From an uncultured Gammaproteobacteria bacterium (GTDB lineage Bacteria > Pseudomonadota > Gammaproteobacteria > Pseudomonadales > Pseudohongiellaceae), in contig CAISOD010000198.1 of assembly GCA_903887045.1 (NCBI GenBank), positions 1-32,163 of the forward strand: DNA of 32,163 nucleotides, written 5' to 3'. Below, in pieces: positions 17,762 to 26,939 of the stretch (the stretch's first letter is position 1; each line of letters opens with the position of its first letter). A program made the position numbers and the translations under genes. The notes beneath the pieces are model-generated. The model saw nothing but the letters and a program-made list of their open reading frames with translations, was not told the origin of the DNA and ran no database searches.

Positions 17762-17917
17762 TTAAACGCCGTGCTGGCTTATGAAGTACAGAACACCGGT
17801 AACAGCGATGCCTATTGCGAAGAACGCTGCAATCGCGTCGGCGCGGCTATCGGCCGGATCAGGATCGCGGTGCGGCTCGGCGTGACCGCCGTGGTGGTGG
17901 GTGTCGTGATGGCTCAT
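17762..17917 (-). CDS. small His-rich single-helix membrane protein
   Basis: This 51-residue protein has a His/Asp-rich N terminus (M-S-H-H-D-T-H-H-H-G-G-H, then A-E-P-H-R-D). It is followed by one transmembrane helix (about residues 31-47) ending in F-I-S-Q-H-G-V. I chose the ATG at 17917 because AGGAG lies five to six bases upstream. A longer in-frame start at 17998 adds a sequence without protein-like features. I do not recognise the family with certainty; small subunits of respiratory oxidases and metal-binding membrane peptides look similar. Confidence 0.65.
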   Translation of the reverse strand: MSHHDTHHHGGHAEPHRDPDPADSRADAIAAFFAIGIAVTGVLYFISQHGV

Positions 17918-18183
17918 GGGAACTCCTGGGAAAGTGATTACTTCGTAAGTGTCCAACTGCAGCGATTGTAATCTTTTCAGCCGCCCAAGGCCAAGCAAGC
18001 TGTGAGGGCCAATGAACGTAAAACCCTGATTTTTATCGGGGAACTGGTCTGTCAGCCCCTGCTGCTGATCTTGCTGTCAACTTCCTGCCGACAAGCGCGC
18101 CGTAGTATGATCCGACTCCTGCCGACGAGCCCACTTGCCCGTCTGCTTCCCAAAGTTCATACAGTACCAATACCGGGCTTTCC
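17918..18183. other. 266-bp divergent intergenic region upstream of cysI
   Basis: No gene is supported here. A stem-loop CCCTGAT-TTTT-ATCGGGG (18024-18041, one G-U on the plus strand) is visible. A TATGAT at 18106-18111 could be a plus-strand -10 box for cysI but lacks a good -35. No clear CysB site can be assigned by eye. Confidence 0.35.
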
Positions 18184-19842
18184 ATGTACCGTTACGACCA
18201 GTACGACCGGCAAATGCTGCAGGATCGCATTGCCCAATTCCGTGACCAAACGCGCCGCTTCCTTGCTGGGGAGCTTGAGAATGCGCAGTTCCTGCCATTG
18301 CGTCTGCAGAACGGTCTATATGTGCAGCGCCTCGCCCCCATGCTGCGGGTGGCGATTCCGTACGGCTGTCTGTCGTCCGTGCAACTGCGGAAGTTGGCCC
18401 ATATCGCTCGTCACTACGATAAAGGCTATGCGCATTTCTCCACGCGCCAGAATATCCAGTTCAACTGGCCGAAGCTGCCAGAAGTGCCCGATATCCTTGC
18501 CGAGCTGGCAGAAGTCGAAATGCATGCGATACAGACATCCGGCAACTGCATACGCAACACCACCACGGATCAATTCGCCGGTGTGAGCCCACACGAGATC
18601 GAAGACAGCCGCCCGTGGTGCGAAATCATCCGCCAGTGGTCGACCTTCCACCCTGAGTTCGCCCACCTGCCACGGAAATTCAAGATTGCCGTGTGTGGCA
18701 CCGAGACCGACCAGGCGGCAACGCAGGTACACGATATCGGTCTCTACATCGTCAGGAACTTCACCGGCGATGTGGGTTTTCAGGTATTGGTCGGCGGTGG
18801 TCTTGGCCGCACGCCGGTTATTGGCCAGGTCATCAATGAATTCCTGCCGTGGCAGCACCTGTTGTCCTACCTCGATGCAATCCTGCGTATCTACAACCAG
18901 GAAGGCCGTCGTGACAACAAGTACAAGGCGCGCATCAAAATCCTTGTAAAGGAACTCGGCGTCGACGTATTCCGCAACAAAGTCGAAGCCGAATGGCAAT
19001 ACACCAAGGACGGCCCCAATACGCTGACCGAAAACGAGTTCAAACGCTGCAAGGCGTTCTTTACTGATCCTGTCTATGACACGCTGGTGAACGACGATGC
19101 CGCTGTCAGTGCGAAGCTCAACAGTGACATTCGTTTCAACAACTGGATGGAACGCAACGTGCGCGATCACAAGCAAATTGGTTACCGCATTGTGACCTTG
19201 TGCCTGAAAGCCACCGGCGCCGCGCCTGGCGATCTCGACGCCGAACAAATGGAATTCGTTGCCGACCTCGCCGACCGCTACAGCTTCGGGGAATTGCGGG
19301 TAACGCACGAACAGAACCTCGTGCTGACCGATGTGAAACTTTTAGACCTGCCGGCCCTGTATGACGCACTGCAGCGGGAGCATCTGGCTACTCCGTATAC
19401 CGGTTTGCTGAGCGACATGATCAGCTGCCCCGGCGGCGACTTTTGCTCGCTGGCCAATGCCAAATCGATCCCGATTGCCGAAGCGATCCAGCGTCGGTTC
19501 GACAATTTTGAATTGCAGCAGCAGATAGGTGAAATCACGCTGAACATCTCTGGTTGCATGAATGCCTGTGGTCACCACCATGTCGGCAACATCGGCGTGC
19601 TTGGTGTCGACAAGAAAGGTGAAGAGTTCTATCAGGTCACCCTTGGTGGTTCTTCTGATCGGCAAGCTGCGCTGGGCAAAGTGATCGGGCCGTCTTTCGC
19701 TCAGGAAGAAATGCCAGACGTGGTCGACAAGGTGCTGCAGGTTTACCTTGCCCGCCGCCAAAACAACGAACGTTTCATTGATACCTACAACCGTATCGGT
19801 ATTGAACCTTTCCAGGAGCATGTGTATGCCAAAGCTGATTGA
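18184..19842 (+). CDS. cysI: assimilatory sulfite reductase hemoprotein (CysI type)
   Basis: This siroheme and 4Fe-4S protein reduces sulfite to sulfide (six electrons) for cysteine synthesis in the cytoplasm. The 552-aa length matches the Pseudomonas-type CysI. The cluster ligands that also bridge to siroheme are C415-x5-C421 (C-P-G-G-D-F-C) and C458-x3-C462 (C-M-N-A-C-G-H-H). The two ferredoxin-like half-domains and the N-terminal R-L-Q-N-G-L-Y-V-Q-R segment are family features. The start follows family alignment (M-Y-R-Y-D-Q-Y-D); its ribosome site is poor. No cysJ lies nearby, so the electron donor is not shown. A nitrite reductase of the same family is a less likely alternative. Confidence 0.9.
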   Translation: MYRYDQYDRQMLQDRIAQFRDQTRRFLAGELENAQFLPLRLQNGLYVQRLAPMLRVAIPYGCLSSVQLRKLAHIARHYDKGYAHFSTRQNIQFNWPKLPEVPDILAELAEVEMHAIQTSGNCIRNTTTDQFAGVSPHEIEDSRPWCEIIRQWSTFHPEFAHLPRKFKIAVCGTETDQAATQVHDIGLYIVRNFTGDVGFQVLVGGGLGRTPVIGQVINEFLPWQHLLSYLDAILRIYNQEGRRDNKYKARIKILVKELGVDVFRNKVEAEWQYTKDGPNTLTENEFKRCKAFFTDPVYDTLVNDDAAVSAKLNSDIRFNNWMERNVRDHKQIGYRIVTLCLKATGAAPGDLDAEQMEFVADLADRYSFGELRVTHEQNLVLTDVKLLDLPALYDALQREHLATPYTGLLSDMISCPGGDFCSLANAKSIPIAEAIQRRFDNFELQQQIGEITLNISGCMNACGHHHVGNIGVLGVDKKGEEFYQVTLGGSSDRQAALGKVIGPSFAQEEMPDVVDKVLQVYLARRQNNERFIDTYNRIGIEPFQEHVYAKAD

Positions 19843-20332
19843 TACGCTCGGCAACCTGGTCGACAACGCCTGGTTGCAGTTGCCGAAAGACGCCACGCTG
19901 GATCATGTGGTGCAGAGCAGCTCCAAACTTGTGCTGGTGCCGTGCAAGTTGTGGCTGGCCGAAAAGGCCTCGCTGTTGGCTACCGGCAAAACTTTTGGTG
20001 TGTGGTTCGACAGCGACGAACCAGTAGGTCCCATCAATGCCGATCTGGCTTTGTTGCCACTGCTTGCGCTCAATTTTCCCACCTTCATGGACGGGCGCTC
20101 CTATTCGAAGGCCTGCGTGCTGCGCCAACAAATGAAATATGAAGGTGAAATCCGCGCCATCGGCGATGTGCTGCGCGACCAACTGTTCTACCTGAAACGC
20201 TGCGGCTTCAGCAGCTTCGACCTGAAAGACAGCGTGAAGCTGGAAGACGCGCAAAAGGCGTTGAAGGATTTCACCACTAATTACCAGGCGACTGTGGAAG
20301 AGCCGGTGCCGCTATATCGTCGAAGGGCTTGA
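19826..20332 (+). CDS. DUF934 family protein, probable sulfite reduction partner
   Basis: This 168-aa protein carries the DUF934 core: L-N-F-P-T-F-M-D-G-R-S-Y-S-K-A, then G-E-I-R-A-I-G-D-V-L-R-D-Q and R-C-G-F-S-S-F. The family almost always follows cysI in proteobacteria lacking a cysJ neighbour and is annotated as involved in sulfite reduction, but its biochemical job is not established as far as I know. The ATG at 19826 has AGGAG seven to eight bases upstream. It overlaps the end of cysI by 17 nt, implying coupled translation. Confidence 0.88.
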   Translation: MPKLIDTLGNLVDNAWLQLPKDATLDHVVQSSSKLVLVPCKLWLAEKASLLATGKTFGVWFDSDEPVGPINADLALLPLLALNFPTFMDGRSYSKACVLRQQMKYEGEIRAIGDVLRDQLFYLKRCGFSSFDLKDSVKLEDAQKALKDFTTNYQATVEEPVPLYRRRA

Positions 20333-20417
20333 CGTCACTTGTAAGGTCCGGCTTCCTAGTATCGGCTATTGCTTGCGGCCCAAACCAAGGCGGTGCGATC
20401 CCTGCACTGGCAGCGCG

Positions 20418-21506
20418 TCACAAAAAGAATTTTTCCTTGCGTATTGTTTCTGTCAGCGTGCGTTTGATGGCGCGGGTGAGTGAGCCTTCCAGCCATTGGC
20501 CTAGTCTGTCGGCCAGCTTGCGTTTGTGCTCCCAACCGATGGCATAGACATCGGCTTCTTTGCATTTCTCCATCAGCCATTCGTCACTGGTGTCGATGCC
20601 ATCGACCAGACCACGTGTCATTGCCTGGGTGCCGCTCCATACCTCGCCGGTCGCTACCTTGGCGATATCGAGGCCCGGGCGGTATTCGAGTATGAAGTCC
20701 TTGAACAGGGTGTGCATCTCGTCGACTTCTTCCTGCACCTTGGCGCGGTCTTCATCCGTGTTTTCGCCGAAAGCAGTCAAGGTGCGTTTGTATTCGCCCG
20801 CCGTGATCATTTCGAAGTCGATCTTGTTGTCTTTCAGCAAGCGATGCACGTTGGGCAGTTGCACCAGCACACCAATGGAACCGATATAGGCGAACGGTGC
20901 GGCGAGCAAGCGGTTGGCAATGCAGGCCATCATATAGCCGCCGCTGGCGGCCACCTTGTCGACACAGATCGTCAGGTTGACCCCATGCTTGCGCAGTCGC
21001 GCCAGCTGCGAGGCAGCCAGACCATAGGCATGTACCATGCCGCCTGGACTTTCGAGCCGCAACATCACTTCGTCAGAGCCAGCCCGGGCAACCTGCAGGA
21101 TTGCCGTTACAGTCTGGCGCAGATCATCGACGTCACTGGCTGCAGTATCACCATCAAAATCGAGAACAAAAACGCGCTTGCGGTCCTCGCCATTGTCACA
21201 ATCCCCGGCATCGGGGCCTGCTTTCAATGCTTTGCGTTTGGCTTTCTTTTCTGCCTTGTCCTTCTTCTTCTCTTCCTTGGCTTCGAGTTTCAACACTTCC
21301 TCATCAAGGATCTCGTGACGGATATCTTCCTTCATGTCTTCGAGTTCATCGTTGAGTTTCATGACGCTGACATGGCCCCTGGGTTTGCCTTCGCTTTTAT
21401 GGCGTCCGGCATTTGCTACCAGCATGACGACGACAAACAGGAAAGCCAGCACCAGCGTCAACGTTTTGGCGAGGAACAGGCCGTATTCAACAAGAAATTC
21501 GATCAT
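20418..21506 (-). CDS. sohB: SohB inner-membrane serine protease (S49 family)
   Basis: SohB is a signal-peptide-peptidase-A-like protease anchored in the inner membrane. The 362-aa protein has one N-terminal transmembrane helix (residues 4-30) and a charged Lys/Glu-rich linker (about 70-100). The S49 domain contains the nucleophile S188 in A-A-S-G-G-Y and the general base K240 in A-G-E-Y-K-R-T-L-T. I chose the ATG at 21506 (GGAG five bases upstream). It is 20 bp after dnaQ on the same strand. The 85-bp convergent gap to the DUF934 gene shows no clear terminator. Confidence 0.93.
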   Translation of the reverse strand: MIEFLVEYGLFLAKTLTLVLAFLFVVVMLVANAGRHKSEGKPRGHVSVMKLNDELEDMKEDIRHEILDEEVLKLEAKEEKKKDKAEKKAKRKALKAGPDAGDCDNGEDRKRVFVLDFDGDTAASDVDDLRQTVTAILQVARAGSDEVMLRLESPGGMVHAYGLAASQLARLRKHGVNLTICVDKVAASGGYMMACIANRLLAAPFAYIGSIGVLVQLPNVHRLLKDNKIDFEMITAGEYKRTLTAFGENTDEDRAKVQEEVDEMHTLFKDFILEYRPGLDIAKVATGEVWSGTQAMTRGLVDGIDTSDEWLMEKCKEADVYAIGWEHKRKLADRLGQWLEGSLTRAIKRTLTETIRKEKFFL

Positions 21507-21526
21507 GGGACTCCAGTGCTGACAGG

Positions 21527-22243
21527 TTAATGCAATGTTTTCAGCCACAGGCATTTTTCGCCGCTGGCCTTTTGTATTTGCTGCAGCCGCTGCTGATGGG
21601 CTTCAAGTTCGGCGGCTTCGGCGTGAATGACACGCAACGGGGGCCTGTCTGCGTGCAGCTTGATTGCTGGTGCGACAACAGCGCTTGATTCATTACCGGC
21701 TTCATAGCCAAGCCCGAGCGTTGATTGCCCGCCTGTCATCATCAGGTAGACATCGGCGAGTATCTCGGCATCCTTCAGCGCGCCATGCAGCTCGCGCTGG
21801 CTATTGTCGACTTCGTAGCGTTTGCACAGTGCATCAAGATTGTTCTTCTGGCCTGGGTGTTTCTTGCGCGCCATTGCCAGCGTGTCGAGCACGCTGCAGT
21901 AGTCCGTCATCAGACCATGCCCTTTGTTCAACAGGGCAAGTTCGTAATTGAGGAAGCCGATGTCGAACGGCGCGTTATGGATGATCAATTCGGCGTCTTT
22001 GACAAATTCCAGAAAGGTTTCAACTACTGCGCTGAACAATGGCTTGTCGGCGAGGAATTCATTGCTGATACCGTGTACGGCGAGAGCTCCGGCTTCCACT
22101 TCACGCTCGGGATTGAGGTAGACGTGCAAATGGCGACCGGTATGCTTGCGGTTCATCAGTTCGACACACCCGAGCTCGATGACGCGGTGCCCCTGCGCCG
22201 GATCGAGTCCGGTGGTTTCGGTGTCGAGCACTATTTGTCGCAT
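21527..22243 (-). CDS. dnaQ: DNA polymerase III subunit epsilon
   Basis: The product is the 3'-5' proofreading exonuclease of the replicative polymerase. It is 238 aa (E. coli 243). The catalytic residues D7 and E9 (D-T-E-T-T-G), D94 (H-N-A-P-F-D), and H153 with D158 (H-G-A-L-K-D-A) are all present, placing it in the DEDDh class. The C-terminal tail should bind the alpha subunit. It follows rnhA by 30 bp on the same strand, unlike E. coli where dnaQ and rnhA are divergent. Confidence 0.96.
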   Translation of the reverse strand: MRQIVLDTETTGLDPAQGHRVIELGCVELMNRKHTGRHLHVYLNPEREVEAGALAVHGISNEFLADKPLFSAVVETFLEFVKDAELIIHNAPFDIGFLNYELALLNKGHGLMTDYCSVLDTLAMARKKHPGQKNNLDALCKRYEVDNSQRELHGALKDAEILADVYLMMTGGQSTLGLGYEAGNESSAVVAPAIKLHADRPPLRVIHAEAAELEAHQQRLQQIQKASGEKCLWLKTLH

Positions 22244-22273
22244 CGCAAAACTTCCTCGTCAGTACTTCAATAG

Positions 22274-22711
22274 TCAGCGTGGCAATTCGTCAATGCCGCG
22301 ATTGGCCAGTTGGTCTGCCCGTTCATTGCCGGTCTCGCCGCTGTGGCCCTTCACCCACTGCCAGTCGATACTGTGGTTGCCGGTGAGGGCATCAAGAGTC
22401 TGCCACAGATCAACATTCATCACCGGCTTCCTGGCAGCCGTGCGCCAGCCGCGCTGCTTCCAGTTCGGCAGCCATTCAGTGATGCCCTGCAGTACGTACT
22501 TCGAATCACTCTTCAATACCACCTTGCACGGTCGTCTCAGGGCCTGCAGTGCTTCAATAACTGCTGTGAGTTCCATACGGTTGTTGGTAGTGGCGGCTAC
22601 CCCGCCATAGAGTTCCCTGCTCTGGTCGCCGCACTGCAGCACCACGCCCCAACCACCCGGGCCGGGATTGCCACGGCAGGCACCATCGGTATAGATCGTT
22701 ACGGCCTGCAC
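22274..22711 (-). CDS. rnhA: ribonuclease HI
   Basis: RNase HI cleaves RNA in RNA-DNA hybrids. With a GTG start at 22711 the protein is 145 aa (E. coli 155). The catalytic set D9, E47, D69, H123 and D133 sits one residue before the E. coli numbering, which supports this start; longer in-frame extensions lie inside the methyltransferase gene. The start overlaps the stop of the upstream methyltransferase by 13 nt in another frame. Confidence 0.95.
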   Translation of the reverse strand: MQAVTIYTDGACRGNPGPGGWGVVLQCGDQSRELYGGVAATTNNRMELTAVIEALQALRRPCKVVLKSDSKYVLQGITEWLPNWKQRGWRTAARKPVMNVDLWQTLDALTGNHSIDWQWVKGHSGETGNERADQLANRGIDELPR

Positions 22712-23568
22712 GCATCGTGCTCTTTGTTGGTGGCACCATTGGCGGCACCGTTGCTGACGCATTTGGCGGCCAGCGGCAGGCTGGCAGCCTTGCCGGAAGC
22801 GCCGGCCACCGGCATTGTCAACGCCGACACTGTGTGCCGGCGCTGGCGTTGCTGGACAGGAATCAACGGCAACACCTGTTTGCGGGCTGCGATGACATAC
22901 ACCGCACCACTGGGCCAATTGCAACGCGAGGCCACTGATTCCATCCAGCCGGAATAGCGGATGGCTGCCGGCGCATCAATCGGTAACGCATATTCGGCAT
23001 AGCGGACTTCATCAATCTGGAATTCGAGCAAATTGAGCCAGTCGCCCAGCCGGACACGGCCAAGCATGCGGGCATGCCATGGCGCTGGGCGCCGGCCCGG
23101 AACCAGTTTGTTGCGTAAACCCCAACTGCTGAGCGGGTTGAAGCCTACAATGATTACGTGACCACCGGGGATCAGCACGCGGGTGATTTCGCGCAGCAGT
23201 TGATGCTGGTCCGCGGCATAGTCGAGAGCATGGTGGAGCAGTACGCAATCCACCGACGAGCTGGCCAGCGGTATGGCCTCAGTCTCGGCTACTGCCTGAT
23301 AGCCGCGAGCGGCCTCAGCAAATGGTGTGAAAGCAAACTTGTGACCCATCGGACTGCGCTGGTGCAGCTCCAGTGCGGCACAGCCGAGCTGCAACAAGTG
23401 GTAGCCGAATCGGCGGCCCAGCATCTCGTCGACCAGTGCCTGTTCACGCCCCAGCAAATGCTGTCCAAGCGGGCCTTGATACCAGGCGGTTAGCGCCTGA
23501 CAGGCTGGTAGATCGTGCGGCTGGGGCGCTGAGGTAAACAAGGGAGTGTGGCCGTCACATTGCGTCAC
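22699..23568 (-). CDS. YafS-like SAM-dependent methyltransferase
   Basis: This is a class I methyltransferase-like protein of about 289 aa. The post-I and motif IV-V region is clear ([11 protein letters not shown], then [13 protein letters not shown]). The SAM-binding motif I is poor: [10 protein letters not shown] instead of a glycine-rich loop. The gloB - methyltransferase - rnhA - dnaQ order is shared with E. coli yafS, whose substrate I do not know. The C-terminal 50 residues are low in complexity. The start is uncertain: GTG at 23568 is my choice, and a GTG at 23628 is possible but reads through a strong inverted repeat. Confidence 0.82.
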   Translation of the reverse strand: MTQCDGHTPLFTSAPQPHDLPACQALTAWYQGPLGQHLLGREQALVDEMLGRRFGYHLLQLGCAALELHQRSPMGHKFAFTPFAEAARGYQAVAETEAIPLASSSVDCVLLHHALDYAADQHQLLREITRVLIPGGHVIIVGFNPLSSWGLRNKLVPGRRPAPWHARMLGRVRLGDWLNLLEFQIDEVRYAEYALPIDAPAAIRYSGWMESVASRCNWPSGAVYVIAARKQVLPLIPVQQRQRRHTVSALTMPVAGASGKAASLPLAAKCVSNGAANGATNKEHDACRP

Positions 23569-23573
23569 TTTGA

Positions 23574-23601
23574 GGGACGCAATCCTAACAGGTTGGGTCC
23601 C
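23574..23601. other. stem-loop just upstream of the methyltransferase start
   Basis: GGGAC (23574-23578) pairs with GTCCC (23597-23601). Inside it CAA/TTG and CCT/AGG continue the helix to 11 bp with one mismatch and one bulge around an AAC loop. It lies in the divergent region between the methyltransferase and gloB. On the minus strand the AGGA that could serve as a ribosome site is in the stem. Confidence 0.5.
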
Positions 23602-23675
23602 GCTGAGGCAGCAGATCGCCGCATGCACGGCAGGTGTAGTTTGAGTAGACTGGTACCCATGCCAGTGAGGAAAAC

Positions 23676-24449
23676 ATGCTGCACATCGAACCCGTCAAAG
23701 CCTTCAGGGACAACTATTTATGGACCTTTCACCAGAGCGGCAGCACGCAGGCCGTCGTGGTCGATCCAGGTGATGCCGCTCCGGTACAACGGTATCTGCA
23801 ACAACACGGCCTGCAGTTGGCCGCTATCCTCATCACCCATCACCATGCAGACCACGTTGGCGGTGCCAGTGAACTGCAGAATGCCTGGCAAGTGCCGGTG
23901 TACGGCCCTGACTCTGCCAGGATCCCGCAGGTCACTGCGCCGGTAGGTGAAGGCGACACAGTGGAGGTGCTTGGCATCACGCTGCATGTGCTTGCCGTGC
24001 CGGGTCATACGCTTGATCACATCGCGTATTTCGCTGCCAATGTTGATGGTGCACCACTGGTGTTTTGTGGCGACACCTTGTTTGCCGCCGGCTGTGGCCG
24101 CATGTTTGAAGGCACGCCGCCGGTGATGCATGCGTCACTGCAGAAGCTGGCCAGTTTGCCGATGGCTACTCGCGTGTTCTGCACGCACGAGTACACGCTC
24201 TCGAACCTGGCTTTCGCCAAGGTGGTGCTGGGCAATGTTGTGGCAGAGCGCATTGGCAACGAACAACGCAAACGAGATGTCGATCAGCCGACGCTGCCCA
24301 GCACTATGGCACTGGAACTTGCCACCAATCCGTTTTTGCGTTGTGACGATCCGGCGGTGCTGGCCGCCCTCGCCTCTCAGCAACAATTTACCGGGCGCGA
24401 GCCGGCTCAGGTGTTTGGCGCACTGCGTAGCTGGAAAGACAGCTTCTAA
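23676..24449 (+). CDS. gloB: hydroxyacylglutathione hydrolase (glyoxalase II)
   Basis: GloB hydrolyses S-lactoylglutathione to D-lactate and glutathione, the second step of methylglyoxal detoxification in the cytoplasm. The 257-aa protein is a metallo-beta-lactamase-fold enzyme with the T54-H-H-H-A-D-H-V-G-G binuclear metal motif. Further ligand regions P-G-H-T-L-D-H, C-G-D-T-L-F-A-A-G-C-G-R and C-T-H-E-Y follow. The ATG has AGGAAA upstream. Its stop overlaps the stop of the opposing opp ATPase gene by 4 nt. Confidence 0.96.
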   Translation: MLHIEPVKAFRDNYLWTFHQSGSTQAVVVDPGDAAPVQRYLQQHGLQLAAILITHHHADHVGGASELQNAWQVPVYGPDSARIPQVTAPVGEGDTVEVLGITLHVLAVPGHTLDHIAYFAANVDGAPLVFCGDTLFAAGCGRMFEGTPPVMHASLQKLASLPMATRVFCTHEYTLSNLAFAKVVLGNVVAERIGNEQRKRDVDQPTLPSTMALELATNPFLRCDDPAVLAALASQQQFTGREPAQVFGALRSWKDSF

Positions 24450-26053
24450 AGCGGGCTATCGTCCAGGTCGCGCAGCACGCGCCCCGGAATGGCTGCCAAC
24501 AAAGCTTGCGTGTAGGACTGCTGCGGCGAAGTAAACATGTCGTGCGTGGTACCACTTTCGACCAGCTTGCCAGCTTTCATTACCACAATACGGTCTGCCA
24601 GATAGCGCACCACTGCCAAGTCGTGTGAGATGAACAACATGCTCAGGTTGAAGCGCGCCACCAGATCCAGCAACAGATCAAGTATCTGCGCCTGTATCGT
24701 CACATCAAGCGCCGATACCGGCTCGTCGGCGACGATGAACTCCGGCTTGGTTCCAATAGCCCGCCCTATTGCAATGCGCTGGCGCTGGCCGCCGGAAAAC
24801 TCGTGCGGATAACGCAGCACATTGGCGCGCGCCAGCCCCACCGCATCCATCAGCTCGAACACTGCGGTATCCAGGCCCTTGCGATCCACTACGCCGTGCA
24901 ACAGCAGCGGCTCGGCAAGCGTGTCGTACACCGTCATGCGTGGATTCAGACTTGAGTAGGGATCCTGGAAAATCATCTGCATGCGCCGGCGCAACGGCTT
25001 CAGTTCCGCGGCCGATAGATGCACCAGCTCGCGACCATCGAAACGGATGCTGCCGCTGCAAGGCTGCAGCAGCCGCAGAATGCTGCGACCAAGCGTGGAT
25101 TTGCCGGAACCTGATTCGCCGACAAGCCCCAGGATTTCATGGCGATTGATTTGCAGTGAAATTCCATCCAATGCTTTCACAGCTGGTCCACCGCGATTGC
25201 CGCAAAACTGTGTGTACAGGTCGGTAATGGTGATCAGTGGCTCCGGCGTATAGCTGGCCGGCCGCTTGGCAGCAGCAGGCACAGCTGCCAGCAACTTGCG
25301 CGTGTATTCATGTTGTGGAGTCTGGAAGATTGCCATTCGCTCGCCTTGTTCAACAAAGCGGCCATGCTGCATCACACAGATGTCGTCGGCGATATCGGCC
25401 ACCACGCTGAGGTCGTGGCTTATGAAGATAACGCCGATGTTGCGGCGCTGCTGCAAATCACGCAGCAATTTCAGAATCTGGGCCTGGACGGTCACGTCCA
25501 GCGCAGTCGTCGGCTCGTCGGCAATGATGAGTTGCGGCTCCGCAACCAGCGCCATGGCAATGACGACACGCTGTCGCATACCACCGGAAAACTCGAAAGG
25601 ATATGCATGCATGCGACGTTCGGCGTTCTGGATACCGACTTCTTCCAGTGTCTTAATGCCCTTCTGCCACGCGTCGCGCCGGCTCATGCTGAAATGCAGC
25701 TGCAGCGGCTCAATCAATTGTTCGCCTATGGTCATATAGGGGTTGAGAGAAGTCATCGGGTCCTGGAATATTATCGAGATGCCTTTGCCGCGCACTTTGC
25801 GCAGCTGGGCTTCACTCAGGGTCAGCAGATCCTGACCTTCGAACAGTGCACGACCATCTTCAATGCGGCCCGGAGGCTTGGGGATCAGCCCGACCAAGCT
25901 GTAACAGGCAACCGATTTGCCGGAGCCGGATTCGCCAATGATCGCCAGCGTCTTGCCGGCCTCAACCTGGAAGCTGATGCCGTCAACCGCAGGCACTACG
26001 CCATTACGCGTATGGAAGTGGACTTTGAGATCAGTGACGTCGAGCAGCGCCAT
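24446..26053 (-). CDS. fused oligopeptide ABC importer ATPase (OppD-OppF type)
   Basis: A single 535-aa protein carries two complete ABC ATPase domains, each with an oligopeptide/dipeptide C-terminal extension, to power peptide import. The first Walker A is G40-E-S-G-S-G-K-S with signature F-S-G-G-M-R-Q-R. The second half has G-E-S-G-S-G-K-S-T and F-S-G-G-Q-R-Q-R. In E. coli Opp these are separate proteins, but YejF is fused like this. The ATG is 2 bp after oppC, with AAGGA seven bases upstream. It is the last gene of the opp operon. Confidence 0.95.
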   Translation of the reverse strand: MALLDVTDLKVHFHTRNGVVPAVDGISFQVEAGKTLAIIGESGSGKSVACYSLVGLIPKPPGRIEDGRALFEGQDLLTLSEAQLRKVRGKGISIIFQDPMTSLNPYMTIGEQLIEPLQLHFSMSRRDAWQKGIKTLEEVGIQNAERRMHAYPFEFSGGMRQRVVIAMALVAEPQLIIADEPTTALDVTVQAQILKLLRDLQQRRNIGVIFISHDLSVVADIADDICVMQHGRFVEQGERMAIFQTPQHEYTRKLLAAVPAAAKRPASYTPEPLITITDLYTQFCGNRGGPAVKALDGISLQINRHEILGLVGESGSGKSTLGRSILRLLQPCSGSIRFDGRELVHLSAAELKPLRRRMQMIFQDPYSSLNPRMTVYDTLAEPLLLHGVVDRKGLDTAVFELMDAVGLARANVLRYPHEFSGGQRQRIAIGRAIGTKPEFIVADEPVSALDVTIQAQILDLLLDLVARFNLSMLFISHDLAVVRYLADRIVVMKAGKLVESGTTHDMFTSPQQSYTQALLAAIPGRVLRDLDDSPL

Positions 26054-26055
26054 GG

Positions 26056-26934
26056 TCAGTCCTTCGCTGTTCGTGGATCGAGTGCGTCACGCAGACCGTC
26101 GCCGAGGAAGTTCAGCGCAAATAACGACAGCGTCAGTGTCAGGCCCGGAAAGATCAGCAACCACGGATACTCTTCCATGGTCTCGACACCTGACGAGATC
26201 AACAACCCCCACGACGCCGCCGGTGCTTGCACGCCAAGTCCGAGAAAACTCAGCAGTGCTTCCAGCAGCATTACGTTCGGGATCGTCAATGTGGTGTAGA
26301 CAATCACCGGTCCCAGCGCATTTGGAATCAGGTGTCGCCACACGATCGCCACCGGACCCAGACCAAGCGACACTGCGGCTTCAACAAACTCCTGCTGGCG
26401 CAAACTCAGGATCTGGCCCCGTACGATGCGCGCCATGGTCAGCCACTCCACAGCGCCAATAGCGAGGAACAGCAACAGCAGGTTGCGGCCAAATACCACC
26501 ATCAACAGGATGATGAAGATCATGAACGGCAGCGCGTACAGCATGTCTACCAGCCGCATCATGGCGTTGTCGATACGACCGCCGGCGTAACCGGCAATCG
26601 CGCCGTAAGTCACACCGATCAACAGCGCCACTGCAGTGGCAATGAAACCAACTGCCAGCGACATGCGGCCGCCGTACAGAATACGCGTCAGCTGATCGCG
26701 TCCGAAGGTATCAGTGCCAAGCCAGTGATCGGCCGATGGCGGTACCGCCCCCAGACGAAGATCCTGCTGTTCATAGCCGTAGGCTACCAGCCACGGCGTC
26801 AGCAGGCACAGCAGTGTAATAAGTAGCAGGAACACCAGGCCCGCCATCGCCAATTTGTTCTTGCGCAGCCGAGTCCACGCGTCTTGCCAGAGCGAGACTC
26901 CACGAGGAATTACCTGTAGATCAGCTGTAGTCAT
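26056..26934 (-). CDS. oppC: oligopeptide ABC transporter permease OppC
   Basis: This inner-membrane permease half is 292 aa with an N-terminal cytoplasmic segment (S-L-W-Q-D-A as in E. coli OppC) and several hydrophobic helices. Other OppC features are L-G-T-D-T-F-G-R-D and the EAA-type coupling loop around E-A-A-V-S-L-G-L-G. I chose the ATG at 26934, five bp after the oppB stop with TAGG upstream. A start at 26979 would overlap oppB by 40 nt. The ending F-L-G-D-G-L-R-D-A-L-D-P is typical. Confidence 0.94.
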   Translation of the reverse strand: MTTADLQVIPRGVSLWQDAWTRLRKNKLAMAGLVFLLLITLLCLLTPWLVAYGYEQQDLRLGAVPPSADHWLGTDTFGRDQLTRILYGGRMSLAVGFIATAVALLIGVTYGAIAGYAGGRIDNAMMRLVDMLYALPFMIFIILLMVVFGRNLLLLFLAIGAVEWLTMARIVRGQILSLRQQEFVEAAVSLGLGPVAIVWRHLIPNALGPVIVYTTLTIPNVMLLEALLSFLGLGVQAPAASWGLLISSGVETMEEYPWLLIFPGLTLTLSLFALNFLGDGLRDALDPRTAKD

Positions 26935-26939
26935 CGGAC

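Noticed and set aside
18316-19308. 330-codon minus-strand frame antisense to cysI
   Set aside because: Product is featureless, and cysI on the other strand has all siroheme and Fe-S ligands.
20333-20417. Terminator between the converging DUF934 and sohB genes
   Set aside because: No stem followed by a T-run could be found in either direction.
20526-21530. 334-codon plus-strand frame antisense to sohB
   Set aside because: sohB has its catalytic Ser and Lys and a good ribosome site; the antisense product shows no family features.
25310-26299. 329-codon plus-strand frame antisense to the opp ATPase and oppC
   Set aside because: It crosses two real genes, and no ribosome site or domain is seen.
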